The notes under the pieces are model-generated. The model saw nothing but the letters and a program-made list of their open reading frames with translations. It did not search any database and was not told the origin of the DNA. Positions 36,476 through 45,769 of a stretch of 64,000 nt of DNA are shown here, piece by piece (position 1 is the stretch's first letter; each line of letters starts with the position of its first letter). Made by a program: the position numbers and the translations under genes. The stretch spans positions 124,001 through 188,000 of the forward strand of contig NZ_JAAN01000026.1 in assembly GCF_000559025.1 (NCBI RefSeq), given 5' to 3'. This stretch comes from Luteimonas huabeiensis HB2. GTDB lineage: Bacteria > Pseudomonadota > Gammaproteobacteria > Xanthomonadales > Xanthomonadaceae.

Positions 36476-39400
36476 TTATCGCTGCGGCGGCTGCGCCGGC
36501 GCCGCGCTGCGCGACTGTTCGGCGCGGATCACCTCCACCTTCGGATCCGCCCACGGCCCGGTCACCCGGTAGGTGCTGGCGCCGAGTTCGCCCAGCGGCC
36601 GGCGCAGCACCGCGTTGGCCGCCGCGCCCACTGCCGCGCCGAGCGGACCGCCGGCGATCGCGCCGACCGCGGTCAGCAGGTTGCCCGATTTCGGATGCAC
36701 CTCGATGGTCTGGTCGTAGACCTGCGCGCGCAGGTCGGCGCTGCCGGCGATCCGGATCTCCGCGGCCGGGCCGTCGATCGCCAGGTCCTCGGCGCGCGCC
36801 AGCCCGCCGCCGAAGCGGACTTCGCCGCCGATGCGGTTGAAGGCGAAGCCCTTGTCGAAGAAGTCGCGGAAATCCAGGGTCAACCGGCGCGGCAGCTCGG
36901 CCACGCTGAGCAGGCCGAGCACGCGCCCGGCGCCGGGCTCCACGTCCACCAGTTGCCCTTCCTTCACCAGCAGCGACAGGCGCCCGTCCAGCGCATCGAC
37001 GCGGAAGCCGGTGGGGCCGCCCGGCCACGCGGCCTCCAGCCGGAGCTCGCCCTCGCCGCCGCGCAGCCGCTCGCCCTGGCCCAGGCCGGCCAGCAGCGCG
37101 CCGTAGTCCTCGCTGCGCACCTGGGCGTCGATGCGGGTGCGCTGGGCGGCGCCGCGCCCGGCCCACTCGCCGCTCACGTCGATGCGCTGGCCGGCGCCGC
37201 GCGCCTGCAGCGCCTCGATCCGCAGGCCGTGGGCCATGGGCCGGGTATGCAACCGCGCCTCGCCGAGCCGCGCGGTGCCCACGCGCAGGTCGGCGACGTC
37301 GATGCGCAGCTCCGGCAGCCGTGCCGGATCGACCGCCCCGTCCGCCGGGGCTTGCGCCGCGGCGGGCGCTGGCGCGGTGCCGGCCTCGCGCTGCCAGTGC
37401 ACCCGCTCCAGGCGCGCCACCACCGGTCCCGCGCCATCGGGCAGGTGCACCGAGCCGGCCAGCGCGGCGCCCTCCAGGCCCAGCGAGGTGCCGCCGGCCA
37501 CCGGCGCGGCGCGGATGCGCACGCCCGGAAAGCTGCCGCCCAGCAGCGCCAGCCGGTCCACCTGCAGATCGATGCGGCGCAAGGGCAGGCCGCCGCCCTC
37601 CTCGCCGGACGCCAGCAAGCCGACCCAGTCGGCCGCGGCCAGCGCGTCGGTGCGGCCGGCCAGGACCAGGCCGGCGGCCGGCGGCGCCGGCGCCGCGGCA
37701 CCGCCCAGTGCGATCCCCAGACCGGTGGCGGCGCCGGCGCGCGCGCGCAGCGCGAGCCGGTCGCCCAGGCGCACCGCCACCTCGTGGCCGGGGGTCTCGA
37801 CCGGCAACGGCACCGCCACCTCGGCGGCCAGCGCCTGCGCCGCCGGCTTGCTCAACGGATCCGGCAACGCCAGCGCGGTGCCGCGCAGGTCGGAGCGCAG
37901 GCGCAGCAGCGGCGGCGCGTCGCGCCCCGCCTGCGCCTGCGGCACCTCCACCGCGACCGACCACGCCGAGCGGCCGCTGGCGTGGGGGCGCAGCCAGGCC
38001 AGCGCGTCCACGCGATCGACCAGCGCGCGCACCGGCAGCTCGGCGCGCAGTTCGCCCTCGAAGACGTGCCCGGGATCGCGCACGTGGCCCGGCCCCGCGG
38101 CCAGGCGCAGGCGGCCCGGGCCGCCCTCCGCCCGCACCGCCAGGTCGGCGGCGGACAGGCCCCGGGCGTCGTAGCGCAGCGTGCCGCGCACCTGGTCCAG
38201 GTGCAGCGTCCAGTCCGGCTCGCTGACCCGCACGCCGTCCAGCGCGACCTCGCCGTCGATCGCCGGCCGGCCGCCCTCGCGCAGTCCGAGCGTCATCGCG
38301 AAGCGGCCGCGCGCCGGGCCTTCCGCGCGCAGCCCGTCCAGCGCCTCCAGCCCCTCGTACAACGGCGTCTGCCGCAGCATCGCGAACATCGCGGCGACGT
38401 CGGCGCTGGCGTCGGCGCCGACCCGCAGCTCGGCATCGCGGAAGGCGGCGATGCCGCCCTCCAGCCGCGGCAGCTCGACGCCGGCCAGCGTGGCGCTGCC
38501 GCGCAGCACCTCGAAACCGTCGCCGACGAAGCGCACGCGGCCGTCGAGGCGCTCCAGCGGCGGCCAATCCGGCTGGAACCGCAAGGTCAGGCCGGCCAGA
38601 TCGGCCTCGGCGTGGAACACGCCGGACGCGGCACGGCCCGGGGCGGCCCGGAACGGCCAGTCGTCGAGATCGCCGTGGACCACCGCGCGGCCGTTGCGCA
38701 CGCGGCCGGCGCGCAGCGCCTCGTCCAGCCAGCCGATCGCCGCCTCCGACATCGCGTGGTGCAGCCAGAAGCGCGAGGCGGTGGTCACTTCGGCCTCGTC
38801 CACCTCGGCGGCGAGGTCGATCCACGGGCGGCTGCCGTCGCCCTGGAAACGCAGCCCGCCGCGCACGTCCGCGCCATAGCCGTCGCCGTCGATGCGCAGC
38901 GCGGGCGAGGCCACCTCCCAGCCGTCGTCGCCGCGCCAGGCGACCAGGCGCCCGCGCACGCCGAACAGATGCGGCGCGGAGAACCCGCCCGGCCAGTCCA
39001 GCCGCCAGCGGGCCGCGGGGTCGGGCTCGAACACCAGGCCGCCGGCATCGCCCGCGAGGCGGCCCGAGATCCCGGACAGCCCCGGCCGCTCGCCCACCGC
39101 GGCGAACGCGGCGGCCTCGATCCGCGCGCGCAGGCGCAGGTCGCCGCCGGGCCCGCGCACGTACTCGACGTCGTGCAGCACCGCGCCGGGCCGGGCCTCG
39201 CGCAGCCACGCGCGCAGGCCCTCGCCGAGCCGGTCCGACAGCGGCAGCAGCGCCAGCAGCGGACCGGCATCGATGCGCTGCGCGACGAAGGCCTGGCGCG
39301 CGCCCCCGGCCAACGCCGCGCCATCGAGCGATTGCTCGGCGCCGCCGCTGCGCAGCCGCAGCCGCCGCGCGTCCAGCCGCCAGCCGCCGTCGTCCAGCCG

Positions 39401-40297
39401 CCAGTCCAGGTCCGCGTCCAGCCGCTCGAAGCGCACCGCATCGGCGGCCGGCTCGGCGGCCAGCGTCTGCAGCGCCACGTCCTCCAACCCGGCGCGCGCG
39501 CGCACCGCCACGACCCGGCGCGCGCGCAGCGACACCCAGGCGCCGGCATCGCCATGCCCGTCCACCACCGCAACGCCGGCCAGCCGCAGCAGCGGCGACC
39601 AACCCGCGAGGCCGGCGCGCTCGATGCCGGCCCAGGCGCGGCCGTCGCCGCTGCCGCGCGACAGCGTCAGCGCCATGCGCACCGGCGCGCCCGACTCGAC
39701 CCGCCACGCGCGGGCGGCGGCGCGCACGCGGTCGCCGTCCACGCGCAGGCGCAGGTCGATGCGCGGCACATGGGTCCGCAGCCCGATCCCCGGCGCATCG
39801 ATGTCCAGGCGACCGCCCAGCACCTGCACCTCGCCCAGGCGCTCGAGCCCGGCGAAGGGGTCGTCGCCGTCGGCCTGCTCGCCCGGCAGCCCGCGCACGT
39901 GCCAGCTGCCGTCGTCGCGTCGCTGCAGGTGCAGGTGCAGGTTGCGCAGGCGCAGCTCGGTCAGCGAACGCCCCGGCAGCAGGCCGGCGTACTGCGAGAC
40001 CAGGATCTCCGCCGCGCCCACCGAGACCGGCTGCGCGCCCTCGCCGATGCGCAGTCCGTCCACGCGCAGCAGCGGCCCGCGCCGGGTCCACTCGGTCTCC
40101 AGCGCGTCGAAGCGCACCGGCCGGCCGCTGCGCTCGCTCAGCCACTGCGCCACCCGCTCGGGGTGGCGCTCGGCCAGCGGCAGCAGCCACAGCGACGCGA
40201 CGCCGTAGGCCAGCGCCATGACCGCCAGCAGCATCGCCAGGGCGTACCACAGCCAACGACCGACGAAGCGAGCGCCGCGGCGCGCGCGCGTGGTCAT
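36476..40297 (-). CDS. yhdP: YhdP family AsmA-like lipid-transport protein
   Basis: YhdP is a very large inner-membrane protein bridging the periplasm. With TamB and YdbH it moves phospholipid to the outer membrane. The 1273-residue product (E. coli about 1266) has an N-terminal anchor (WLWYALAMLLAVMALAYGVASLWL), then the opening PLAERHPERVAQWLSERSGRPVRFD. A long beta-rich DUF3971 region follows. A C-terminal AsmA-2 segment contains GRLSLLVKEGQLVDVEPGAGRVLGLLS and LDFRDFFDKGFAFNRIGG. The final residues are DPKVEVIRAEQSRSAAP. It follows rng with a 90-base gap that holds a heptamer repeat, an arrangement (rng-yhdP-tldD) widespread in gammaproteobacteria. Confidence 0.93.
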   Translation of the reverse strand: MTTRARRGARFVGRWLWYALAMLLAVMALAYGVASLWLLPLAERHPERVAQWLSERSGRPVRFDALETEWTRRGPLLRVDGLRIGEGAQPVSVGAAEILVSQYAGLLPGRSLTELRLRNLHLHLQRRDDGSWHVRGLPGEQADGDDPFAGLERLGEVQVLGGRLDIDAPGIGLRTHVPRIDLRLRVDGDRVRAAARAWRVESGAPVRMALTLSRGSGDGRAWAGIERAGLAGWSPLLRLAGVAVVDGHGDAGAWVSLRARRVVAVRARAGLEDVALQTLAAEPAADAVRFERLDADLDWRLDDGGWRLDARRLRLRSGGAEQSLDGAALAGGARQAFVAQRIDAGPLLALLPLSDRLGEGLRAWLREARPGAVLHDVEYVRGPGGDLRLRARIEAAAFAAVGERPGLSGISGRLAGDAGGLVFEPDPAARWRLDWPGGFSAPHLFGVRGRLVAWRGDDGWEVASPALRIDGDGYGADVRGGLRFQGDGSRPWIDLAAEVDEAEVTTASRFWLHHAMSEAAIGWLDEALRAGRVRNGRAVVHGDLDDWPFRAAPGRAASGVFHAEADLAGLTLRFQPDWPPLERLDGRVRFVGDGFEVLRGSATLAGVELPRLEGGIAAFRDAELRVGADASADVAAMFAMLRQTPLYEGLEALDGLRAEGPARGRFAMTLGLREGGRPAIDGEVALDGVRVSEPDWTLHLDQVRGTLRYDARGLSAADLAVRAEGGPGRLRLAAGPGHVRDPGHVFEGELRAELPVRALVDRVDALAWLRPHASGRSAWSVAVEVPQAQAGRDAPPLLRLRSDLRGTALALPDPLSKPAAQALAAEVAVPLPVETPGHEVAVRLGDRLALRARAGAATGLGIALGGAAAPAPPAAGLVLAGRTDALAAADWVGLLASGEEGGGLPLRRIDLQVDRLALLGGSFPGVRIRAAPVAGGTSLGLEGAALAGSVHLPDGAGPVVARLERVHWQREAGTAPAPAAAQAPADGAVDPARLPELRIDVADLRVGTARLGEARLHTRPMAHGLRIEALQARGAGQRIDVSGEWAGRGAAQRTRIDAQVRSEDYGALLAGLGQGERLRGGEGELRLEAAWPGGPTGFRVDALDGRLSLLVKEGQLVDVEPGAGRVLGLLSVAELPRRLTLDFRDFFDKGFAFNRIGGEVRFGGGLARAEDLAIDGPAAEIRIAGSADLRAQVYDQTIEVHPKSGNLLTAVGAIAGGPLGAAVGAAANAVLRRPLGELGASTYRVTGPWADPKVEVIRAEQSRSAAPAQPPQR

Positions 40298-40352
40298 CGG
40301 CGCCCCGCTCCGAACGATCGCGGACGCCCACCGCGCACGCGGCGCAGGCCTG

Positions 40353-40387
40353 CCCGGGTCCCGAGTCCCGGGTCCCGGGCCCCGGCT
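40353..40387 (+). repeat. Five-unit 7-bp tandem repeat after rng stop
   Basis: CCCGGGT, CCCGAGT, CCCGGGT, CCCGGGC and CCCGGCT directly adjoin the rng stop codon at 40388. The units match those after trpB almost exactly, placed in the same orientation relative to the upstream gene. This copy lacks the GCGCTTTTCCC flank. Confidence 0.88.
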
Positions 40388-41896
40388 TCAAAGCAGCACG
40401 ACATCGAACTGTTCCTGCAGGTACTGCTCGTCGGCCTGGAAGCGGATGGTCTTGCCGAGGAACTCCTCCAGCTCGGCGACCGCGGTCGATTCCTCGTCGG
40501 TGATCCGCGCGACCACCTTCGGCGAGGCGATCACCAGCAGCCGCGCCGACTCGAACTGGCGCACCGCGCGCACGATCTCGCGGAAGATCTCGTAGGTCAC
40601 CGTCTCCGCGGTCTTGAGCATGCCGCGGCCGCCGCAGGTGTGGCAGGTCTCCGACAGCTGCCGCGCCAGGCTTTCCACCGTGCGCTTGCGGGTCATCTCC
40701 ACCAGCCCCAGCGGCGAGAAGTCGTACACCGTGGTCTTGGCGTGATCCTTGGCCAGCGACTTCTCCAGCGTGCGCAGCACCTGGCGGCGGTGCTCGGGAT
40801 CGATCATGTCGATGAAGTCGATGATGATGATCCCGCCCAGGTTGCGCAGGCGCAGTTGCCGCGCCACCGCCTGCGCCGCCTCCAGGTTGGTGCGGTAGAC
40901 CGTCTCCTCGAGGTTGCGCTGGCCCAGGAACGAGCCGGTGTTGACGTCCACGGTGGTCATCGCCTCGGTCTGGTCGATGACCAGGTAGCCGCCGGACTTC
41001 AGCGGCACCTGCTTGTCGAGCGCGCGCTGGATCTCGTCCTCGACGCCGTACAGGTCGAAGATCGGCCGCGCGCCGCCGTAGTGCTCGATGCGCTCGGCCA
41101 GCGGACCGCCCTCGCCGTCGGCCAGCGCCGGCATGTAGCGCGCCGCGAAGGCGCGCAGGCGCTCGAAGGTCTCGCGCGAATCGACCTTGACCTTCTCCAC
41201 GTCGCGGCGCATCAGGTCGCGCACCGCGCGCATCGGCAGGGTCAGGTCCTCGTACACGCAGGCGCCCACGCGCGCGGCCGCCGAGGCCTCGCCGACCAGC
41301 GCCCAGACCCGCGCCAGGTAGGCGATGTCCTCGGCCAGCGCCTCGGCCGGCTGCCCTTCGGCATTGGTGCGCACGATGTAGCCGTGGCCGCCGGCCCGCT
41401 GGGCGAGGTCGGAGACCAGGGTCTTCAGCCGCCGCCGCTCGGATTCGTCCTCGATGCGCGCCGACACCCCGACCACGCTCGACTGCGGCAGCAGGACCAG
41501 GTAGCGCGAGGGGATGCTGATCTGCGTGGTCAGGCGCGCACCCTTGGTGCCGATCGGCTCCTTGACCACCTGCACCACCACGTCCTGGCCCTCGCGCAGC
41601 AGCTCCGCGATCGGCGGCACCGGCACCGGCAGCGCGCCGGCCTCGGCGTCCATCTCGGGCGCGGGCAGCGCGCGCATCACGTCGTTGGCGTGCAGGAAGG
41701 CCGCGCGTTCCAGGCCGATGTCCACGAACGCGGCCTGCATGCCCGGCATCACCCGCTGCACCCGGCCCTTGTAGATGTTGCCCACCACGCCGCGGCTGCC
41801 GCCGCGCTCGATGTGCAGCTCCTGCAGCATGCCGTTCTCGACCACCGCCACGCGGGTCTCGCGCGGGGTGACGTTGATCAGGATCTCCTCCGACAT
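40388..41896 (-). CDS. rng: Ribonuclease G
   Basis: RNase G matures the 16S rRNA 5' end and degrades some mRNAs. The 502-residue product has an S1-like start (SEEILINVTPRETRVAVVENG...VGNIYKGRVQRVMPGMQAAFVDIGLERAAFLH). The DNase I-like catalytic region contains TVDVNTGSF and IIIIDFIDM. A zinc-link follows (CHTCGGRG). The length and missing long acidic C-terminus separate it from RNase E. The ATG at 41896 has an AGGACAAGG site. Upstream lie two palindromic repeats, then maf. Confidence 0.95.
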   Translation of the reverse strand: MSEEILINVTPRETRVAVVENGMLQELHIERGGSRGVVGNIYKGRVQRVMPGMQAAFVDIGLERAAFLHANDVMRALPAPEMDAEAGALPVPVPPIAELLREGQDVVVQVVKEPIGTKGARLTTQISIPSRYLVLLPQSSVVGVSARIEDESERRRLKTLVSDLAQRAGGHGYIVRTNAEGQPAEALAEDIAYLARVWALVGEASAAARVGACVYEDLTLPMRAVRDLMRRDVEKVKVDSRETFERLRAFAARYMPALADGEGGPLAERIEHYGGARPIFDLYGVEDEIQRALDKQVPLKSGGYLVIDQTEAMTTVDVNTGSFLGQRNLEETVYRTNLEAAQAVARQLRLRNLGGIIIIDFIDMIDPEHRRQVLRTLEKSLAKDHAKTTVYDFSPLGLVEMTRKRTVESLARQLSETCHTCGGRGMLKTAETVTYEIFREIVRAVRQFESARLLVIASPKVVARITDEESTAVAELEEFLGKTIRFQADEQYLQEQFDVVLL

Positions 41897-41960
41897 ACCT
41901 TGTCCTACTTCAAGCTAGTGCCGCGGCCGCGGCAGATCACGATCATCGCCGTTCCCGCAC

Positions 41961-42110
41961 GGCCCCACCTCTCCCTCTCCCGCATGCGGGAGAGGGATGG
42001 GGTGAGGGAAGGCGAGGCCGCAACCCGCTGACGCCGCGGCCGGCGCCCATCATCGCCGCTCCCGCCCGGCCCCGACTCCCCCTCTCCCGCCCGCGGGAGC
42101 GGGACGGGGA
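41961..42110 (+). repeat. Two palindromic repeats between maf and rng
   Basis: Two similar elements of about 100 bp occupy the 235-base gap. The first contains the perfect 24-bp palindrome CCCTCTCCCGCATGCGGGAG (extending to 41996, starting at 41973). The second has a CCCTCTCCCGC...GCGGGAGCGGG stem near 42079-42106. Both begin with a CATCGCCG(T/C)TCCCGC(A/C)CGGCCCC box. They belong to the same family as the gspG array. No promoter is obvious. Confidence 0.85.
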
Positions 42111-42131
42111 AGGCCAGCGACGCCGCCGCAC

Positions 42132-42695
42132 TCACAGCAGCCCCGCCGCGCGCAGCAGCTTCGCGGTGGCGTGCAGCGGCAGGCCCATGACCCCGGAGTA
42201 GCTGCCCGACAGCCGCGACACGAAGCGCTCGGCGCCGCCCTGGATGGCGTAGCCGCCGGCCTTGCCCAGCGGCTCGCCGGTGGCGACGTAGGCGGCGAGA
42301 TCGGCCTCGTCGATGCGGTCGAAGACGACTTCGGTCTCCACCAGCGTCTGCTCCAGCCCCGCCGCGGTGCGCAGCGCCACCGCCGAGAGCACGCGGTGCG
42401 CCCGGCCGGACAGGCTGCGCAGCATCCGCGCCGCGTCCGCGCCGTCGGCCGGCTTGCCGTAGACGCGGTCGCCCAGCACCACCTCGGTGTCGCTGGCCAG
42501 CACCGCCGCGGCCCGATCCGCCGCCGCGCACCAGCCGGCCTCGGCCTTCTCGCCGGCGACGCGGCGCACGTACGCCTCCGGGCTCTCGTCGGGCCGGCGC
42601 ACTTCGGCGACGTCGATGTCCAGGGCCGCGAACGGCACGCCCAGACGCCCCAGCAGCTCGCGGCGCCGGGGCGATTTCGAGGCAAGCAACAGCAT
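42132..42695 (-). CDS. maf: Maf family nucleotide pyrophosphatase
   Basis: Maf proteins hydrolyse non-canonical or selected NTPs (dTTP/UTP in the YhdE class). The 187-residue product opens [37 protein letters not shown] carries the catalytic Asp, and [27 protein letters not shown] is the conserved C-terminal block. The AIQG rather than DKAG wording places it in the YhdE-like dTTP/UTP group (family knowledge). The ATG at 42695 is chosen over longer readings into the divergent promoter region. It is followed by rng in most relatives, as here. Confidence 0.94.
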   Translation of the reverse strand: MLLLASKSPRRRELLGRLGVPFAALDIDVAEVRRPDESPEAYVRRVAGEKAEAGWCAAADRAAAVLASDTEVVLGDRVYGKPADGADAARMLRSLSGRAHRVLSAVALRTAAGLEQTLVETEVVFDRIDEADLAAYVATGEPLGKAGGYAIQGGAERFVSRLSGSYSGVMGLPLHATAKLLRAAGLL

Positions 42696-42819
42696 GCCGC
42701 AAGGATACCCGCTGAGGCGCCGCGAACCGCGGGCGCGCGGCGGCTCGACCCCATTCAGGCTCACGGGCCGTTCACTGCGGCGCAACGACCCTTTCCCCCT
42801 CCAAGGAGACACATTCATC

Positions 42820-43569
42820 ATGACCCTGCGCCCTCTCGCCGCGGCCCTGGCCGCCGCCGGCCTCGCCCTCGGAACCTTCGCCGCGCCCATGTCCGCCAAC
42901 GCCCAGTCCCCCTCGCCGGTCCAGGCCGCGCCCGTTCCCGCCGACGGCACCCTGCTGTCGGTCAGCGCCCAGGCCGAGGCCAGCCGCGTGCCGGACGTGG
43001 CCACCCTGTCGGCCGGAGTGGTCACCCAGGCCGCCGACGCCAACGCCGCGCTGCGCGCCAACGCCGAGCAGATGACGCGGCTGATGCGCGCGGTGCGCGC
43101 GGCCGGCATCGCCGAACGCGACGTGCAGACCTCCGGCCTCAACGTGCACCCGCAGTACCGCCACAGCGACAACGAGGCGCCCACCATCACCGGCTACCAG
43201 GCCAGCAACACCGTCAGTCTCAAGGTGCGCGACGTCGCCAAGCTCGGCGATGTGCTCGACGCCCTGGTCGCCAGCGGCGCCAACCAGGTCAACGGCCCCA
43301 GCTTCGAGATCGACCAGCCCGAGGCGGTCTACGACGAGGCGCGCCGCAAGGCGCTGGACCTGGCGCAGAAGCGCGCGGCCATGTACGCCGAATCGCTCGG
43401 CCTGCGCGTGCGGCGGATCGTCAGCATCAGCGAGGGCGGCGGTTTCGTGCGTCCGATGCCGCAGATGAGGATGGTGGCGATGGCCGCCGATGCCGTCGCC
43501 AGCCCGGTCTCGCCCGGCGAGAGCACGCTCAGCGCTTCGCTGGACGTGGTCTTCGAGCTCGGCCGCTGA
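42820..43569 (+). CDS. Periplasmic SIMPL-domain (DUF541) protein
   Basis: A 249-residue exported protein with a signal peptide ending SANAQS and a SIMPL/DUF541 domain. That family (BP26 and E. coli YggE relatives) forms ring oligomers in the periplasm and is linked to oxidative-stress tolerance. Features include [45 protein letters not shown] and [28 protein letters not shown]. The ATG at 42820 has a strong AAGGAGA site at 42803-42809. It is divergent from maf and ends at a rho-independent-like hairpin at 43788. Confidence 0.92.
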   Translation: MTLRPLAAALAAAGLALGTFAAPMSANAQSPSPVQAAPVPADGTLLSVSAQAEASRVPDVATLSAGVVTQAADANAALRANAEQMTRLMRAVRAAGIAERDVQTSGLNVHPQYRHSDNEAPTITGYQASNTVSLKVRDVAKLGDVLDALVASGANQVNGPSFEIDQPEAVYDEARRKALDLAQKRAAMYAESLGLRVRRIVSISEGGGFVRPMPQMRMVAMAADAVASPVSPGESTLSASLDVVFELGR

Positions 43570-43580
43570 GGGCGTACGCG

Positions 43581-43766
43581 ATGGCGCCCTCCCGCAAGGA
43601 CACCCCGGCCGGCGACGACGCCGACAAGTCGGGCTACGCCGAACGCCAGCCGCGCGACCGCGACGACGCCCGCAACCTCGGCAAGCGCCGGCGCCCCGAG
43701 CCCGACCAGGGCGGTCTCGACCGTAAGCCCGGCGACGATCCCGATCCCGCCGGCGACGCCGGCTGA
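43581..43766 (+). CDS. Small charged hypothetical protein
   Basis: A 61-residue ORF 11 bases after the SIMPL gene stop and before a terminator hairpin. The product is extremely polar (Asp, Arg, Lys, Pro and Gly rich; for example PAGDDADKSGYAERQPRDRDD) and has no hydrophobic core, so it is probably disordered. A weak purine-rich stretch (GAGGGCG) lies upstream of the ATG. Its position inside the transcription unit, ahead of the terminator, argues it is real. I do not recognise a family. Confidence 0.5.
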   Translation: MAPSRKDTPAGDDADKSGYAERQPRDRDDARNLGKRRRPEPDQGGLDRKPGDDPDPAGDAG

Positions 43767-44127
43767 GCGGCCGCGCACCGCACCTTCCGGGCCCGCCTCG
43801 TGCGGGCCCGTTCCGTTTCGGGGCGGCGCTTCGACTCGTGCGCGGCCGGTCGCGGCGCGCCAGCAGCGATGGGCGCGCGCGACCCACCCCCGCGGGCGGG
43901 AGCAGGGACGGCATCGGCGCCCAGGCCGAATGTCGAAGCCCCCAGCCCACGGCCCCTGTCGCGGGCGGCTTTTTTGCGCTGCAGCATCTTGCGCCGGCGG
44001 CCCGATGGGCGCGATGCTGGCCGTGCCGGCGTCCGCGGGCGGCCGGCGGGGCACGGCCGCGGGCCGCGAACCCCGACGCGATCGCTCGCGCGTTGTCGGC
44101 GTCACCCCAACGCACAGGAGGTGGTCC
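43767..44127 (+). other. 361-base intergenic region before tonB-family gene
   Basis: It holds a strong terminator hairpin (43788-43810) and a single degenerate copy of the palindromic repeat at 43888-43914 (CCCGCGGGCGGGAGCAGGGA and following). It also holds a T6 run at 43970-43975 and the Shine-Dalgarno site for the next gene at 44116-44123. The T6 run has only a weak bulged stem before it. Nothing else is recognised. Confidence 0.6.
43788..43818 (+). terminator. Terminator after SIMPL gene/small ORF
   Basis: CGGGCCCGC pairs perfectly with GCGGGCCCG over a five-base loop, followed by TTCCGTTT. It is about 22 bases after the small ORF stop. Confidence 0.65.
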
Positions 44128-44814
44128 ATGGTCCTGCAGCCGTCGCAACACGCGTCCCGCCCCGATCCCGTCCGCATCGCCGGCATCACCGGCACCCTGC
44201 TGCTCAACGCCGGTGCGCTCGCGCTGCTGCTGGTGCCGCTCAGTCGCCCGCAACCGGCCAGCCTGGCCGAGGCCACCCCGGACCTGACCGTGGACTGGAT
44301 CGTGCCGCGGCCGAAACCGCCGGCGCCCCCGCCACCGCAGCCCATCGACGTGGACCTGGTGCGGCCGCGCCCCGCCACGCCGGTCGCGCCGCCGCAGCAG
44401 GTGGCGGTCGCGCCCCCGGCGGTCGCGCCCATCGCCTCCGATCCGCCGCTGCCGATGCCCGCGCTGGCCGAGGTCGCCGACACCGCGCCCGAGGCGCCCG
44501 CCGCGCCGGTGGCCGCCGAGAGCGGGCCGGCCACCGGCATGCAACTGGCCTACGCGCAGGCCACGCCGCCGCCCTACCCCGGCGCCGCGCTGCGCGGCCA
44601 GCTGCAGGGCACCGTGCTGCTGCAGGTGCTGGTCGATGTGGACGGCCGGCCGATCGAGGTCCGCGTGCATCGCAGCAGCGGGCACCGCTTGCTCGACGAT
44701 GCCGCGCGCCGGCACGTGCTGCGGCAGTGGCGGTTCCAGCCGGCGGTGCGCAACGGCCAGCCGGTGCAGGCGCTGGGGCTGGTGCCGGTGGACTTCCGCC
44801 TCGACCGCCAGTAG
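44128..44814 (+). CDS. TonB family energy transducer
   Basis: A 228-residue TonB-like protein. One N-terminal membrane helix (about residues 17-38, GITGTLLLNAGALALLLVPL) is followed by a Pro-rich periplasmic spacer with PPAPPPPQP-type repeats. The TonB C-terminal domain follows (TPPPYPGAALRGQLQGTVLLQVLVDVDGRP...SSGHRLLDDAARRHVLRQWRFQPA). The ATG at 44128 is fixed by a near-perfect AGGAGGTG site four bases upstream. No exbB/exbD genes are adjacent, so it must use partners encoded elsewhere. It could energise the receptor at 4403-7030, but that is not shown by position. Confidence 0.9.
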   Translation: MVLQPSQHASRPDPVRIAGITGTLLLNAGALALLLVPLSRPQPASLAEATPDLTVDWIVPRPKPPAPPPPQPIDVDLVRPRPATPVAPPQQVAVAPPAVAPIASDPPLPMPALAEVADTAPEAPAAPVAAESGPATGMQLAYAQATPPPYPGAALRGQLQGTVLLQVLVDVDGRPIEVRVHRSSGHRLLDDAARRHVLRQWRFQPAVRNGQPVQALGLVPVDFRLDRQ

Positions 44815-44825
44815 CGCAAGGCGAC

Positions 44826-44855
44826 GCGCCCCGCCCGCGCCGGCGCGCGGGGCGC
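44826..44855. terminator. Bidirectional hairpin between tonB-family gene and rlmH
   Basis: GCGCCCCGC pairs with GCGGGGCGC over twelve bases that can fold further (GCGCCGGCGC). It fills the 46-base gap between two convergent genes. No T-run. Confidence 0.45.
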
Positions 44856-44860
44856 CACCC

Positions 44861-45331
44861 TCAGGCGCGGTGGTAGGGGTGGTTGGCCAGCAGCGCGGCG
44901 GCGCGGTAGAGCTGCTCGGCCACGACCAGCCGCACCAGCATGTGCGGCAGCGTCAGCGGTCCGAGCGACCATCGTTCGTCGGCGCGCGCGACGACCTCGG
45001 GCGCGTGACCCTCGGGGCCGCCGATCAGCAGCGCGAGGTCGCGGCCCTGGCCGCGCCAGTGTTCCAGGCGGCGGGCGAGCTCCTCCGAGGTATGCGCGCG
45101 GCCGCTGCCGTCCAGCGCCACCACGCAGGCGTTCTTGGGCAGCGCGGCCAGCACCCGCGCGCCCTCGTCCTGGCGCGCGCGAACGGGGTCCCGGCCCTTG
45201 CCGCGCAGGCCCGGCTCGATCTCGACCAGCTCCAGCGGCAGCCAGTGCGACAGCCGCTTGCGGTACTCGGCGTAACCTTCGGCCACCCAGCCGGGCGCGC
45301 GCTCGCCCACGGCGATCAGCCGCGCCTTCAT
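44861..45331 (-). CDS. rlmH: 23S rRNA (pseudouridine1915-N3)-methyltransferase
   Basis: RlmH methylates pseudouridine 1915 in 23S rRNA helix 69. The 156-residue SPOUT methyltransferase has ALDGSGRAHTSEELA and the knotted AdoMet loop LALLIGGPEGHAPEV. The C-terminal LPHMLVRLVVAEQLYRAAALLANHPYHR is diagnostic. Start and length are standard. It is the last gene of a leuS-lptE-holA-nadD-rsfS-rlmH series conserved across gammaproteobacteria. Confidence 0.96.
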   Translation of the reverse strand: MKARLIAVGERAPGWVAEGYAEYRKRLSHWLPLELVEIEPGLRGKGRDPVRARQDEGARVLAALPKNACVVALDGSGRAHTSEELARRLEHWRGQGRDLALLIGGPEGHAPEVVARADERWSLGPLTLPHMLVRLVVAEQLYRAAALLANHPYHRA

Positions 45332-45344
45332 CGCGCACCCGACG

Positions 45345-45743
45345 CTATGCGGACACGGCGTCCGGCGGCTGGTCGCCCACCGTCCACAGGCGCTCGAGCG
45401 CGTAGAACTCGCGCACCCGCGGCAGCATCACGTGCACCACCACGTCGCCCAGGTCCACCAGCACCCATTCGGCCTCGCGCTCGCCTTCCACGCCCAGCGG
45501 CTGCACGTCGAGCCGCTTGGCGTACTTGACCACCTCGTCGGCGATCGACTTCACGTGGCGGCTCGAGGTGCCGGAGGCGACGACCATGTAGTCGCAGACG
45601 CTGGTCTTGCCGCGCACGTCGATCTCGACGGTATCGCGCGCCTTCAGTTCCTCGGTGGCCGCGCGGATCTGTTCCAGCAGGGCGTCGGCGGAAGGCGGCG
45701 GGACGGGCAGGCGGGTCTTGATGACTTGGGCGGGACTGGTCAA
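45345..45743 (-). CDS. rsfS: Ribosome silencing factor RsfS
   Basis: RsfS binds uL14 and blocks subunit joining during starvation. The 132-residue product has [66 protein letters not shown] is also diagnostic. The start is a TTG at 45743; a perfect TATAAT -10 lies 27 bases upstream. It sits between rlmH and nadD as usual. Confidence 0.95.
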   Translation of the reverse strand: MTSPAQVIKTRLPVPPPSADALLEQIRAATEELKARDTVEIDVRGKTSVCDYMVVASGTSSRHVKSIADEVVKYAKRLDVQPLGVEGEREAEWVLVDLGDVVVHVMLPRVREFYALERLWTVGDQPPDAVSA

Positions 45744-45769
45744 TGCGCTGGACTCTGGGATTTGGCGCG

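Noticed and set aside
36305-42031. A 1908-codon plus-strand open frame opposite tldD, yhdP and rng
   Set aside because: It is a shadow of GC-rich codon bias on the opposite strand. It is rich in His/Arg/Ala/Gln low-complexity sequence with no domain, while the minus-strand genes have clear family motifs.
43937-43975. Terminator at the T6 run before the tonB-family gene
   Set aside because: Only a short bulged GCCCCC/GGGcGGC stem with a 19-base loop precedes the T-run. It is too weak to call beside the clear hairpin at 43788.
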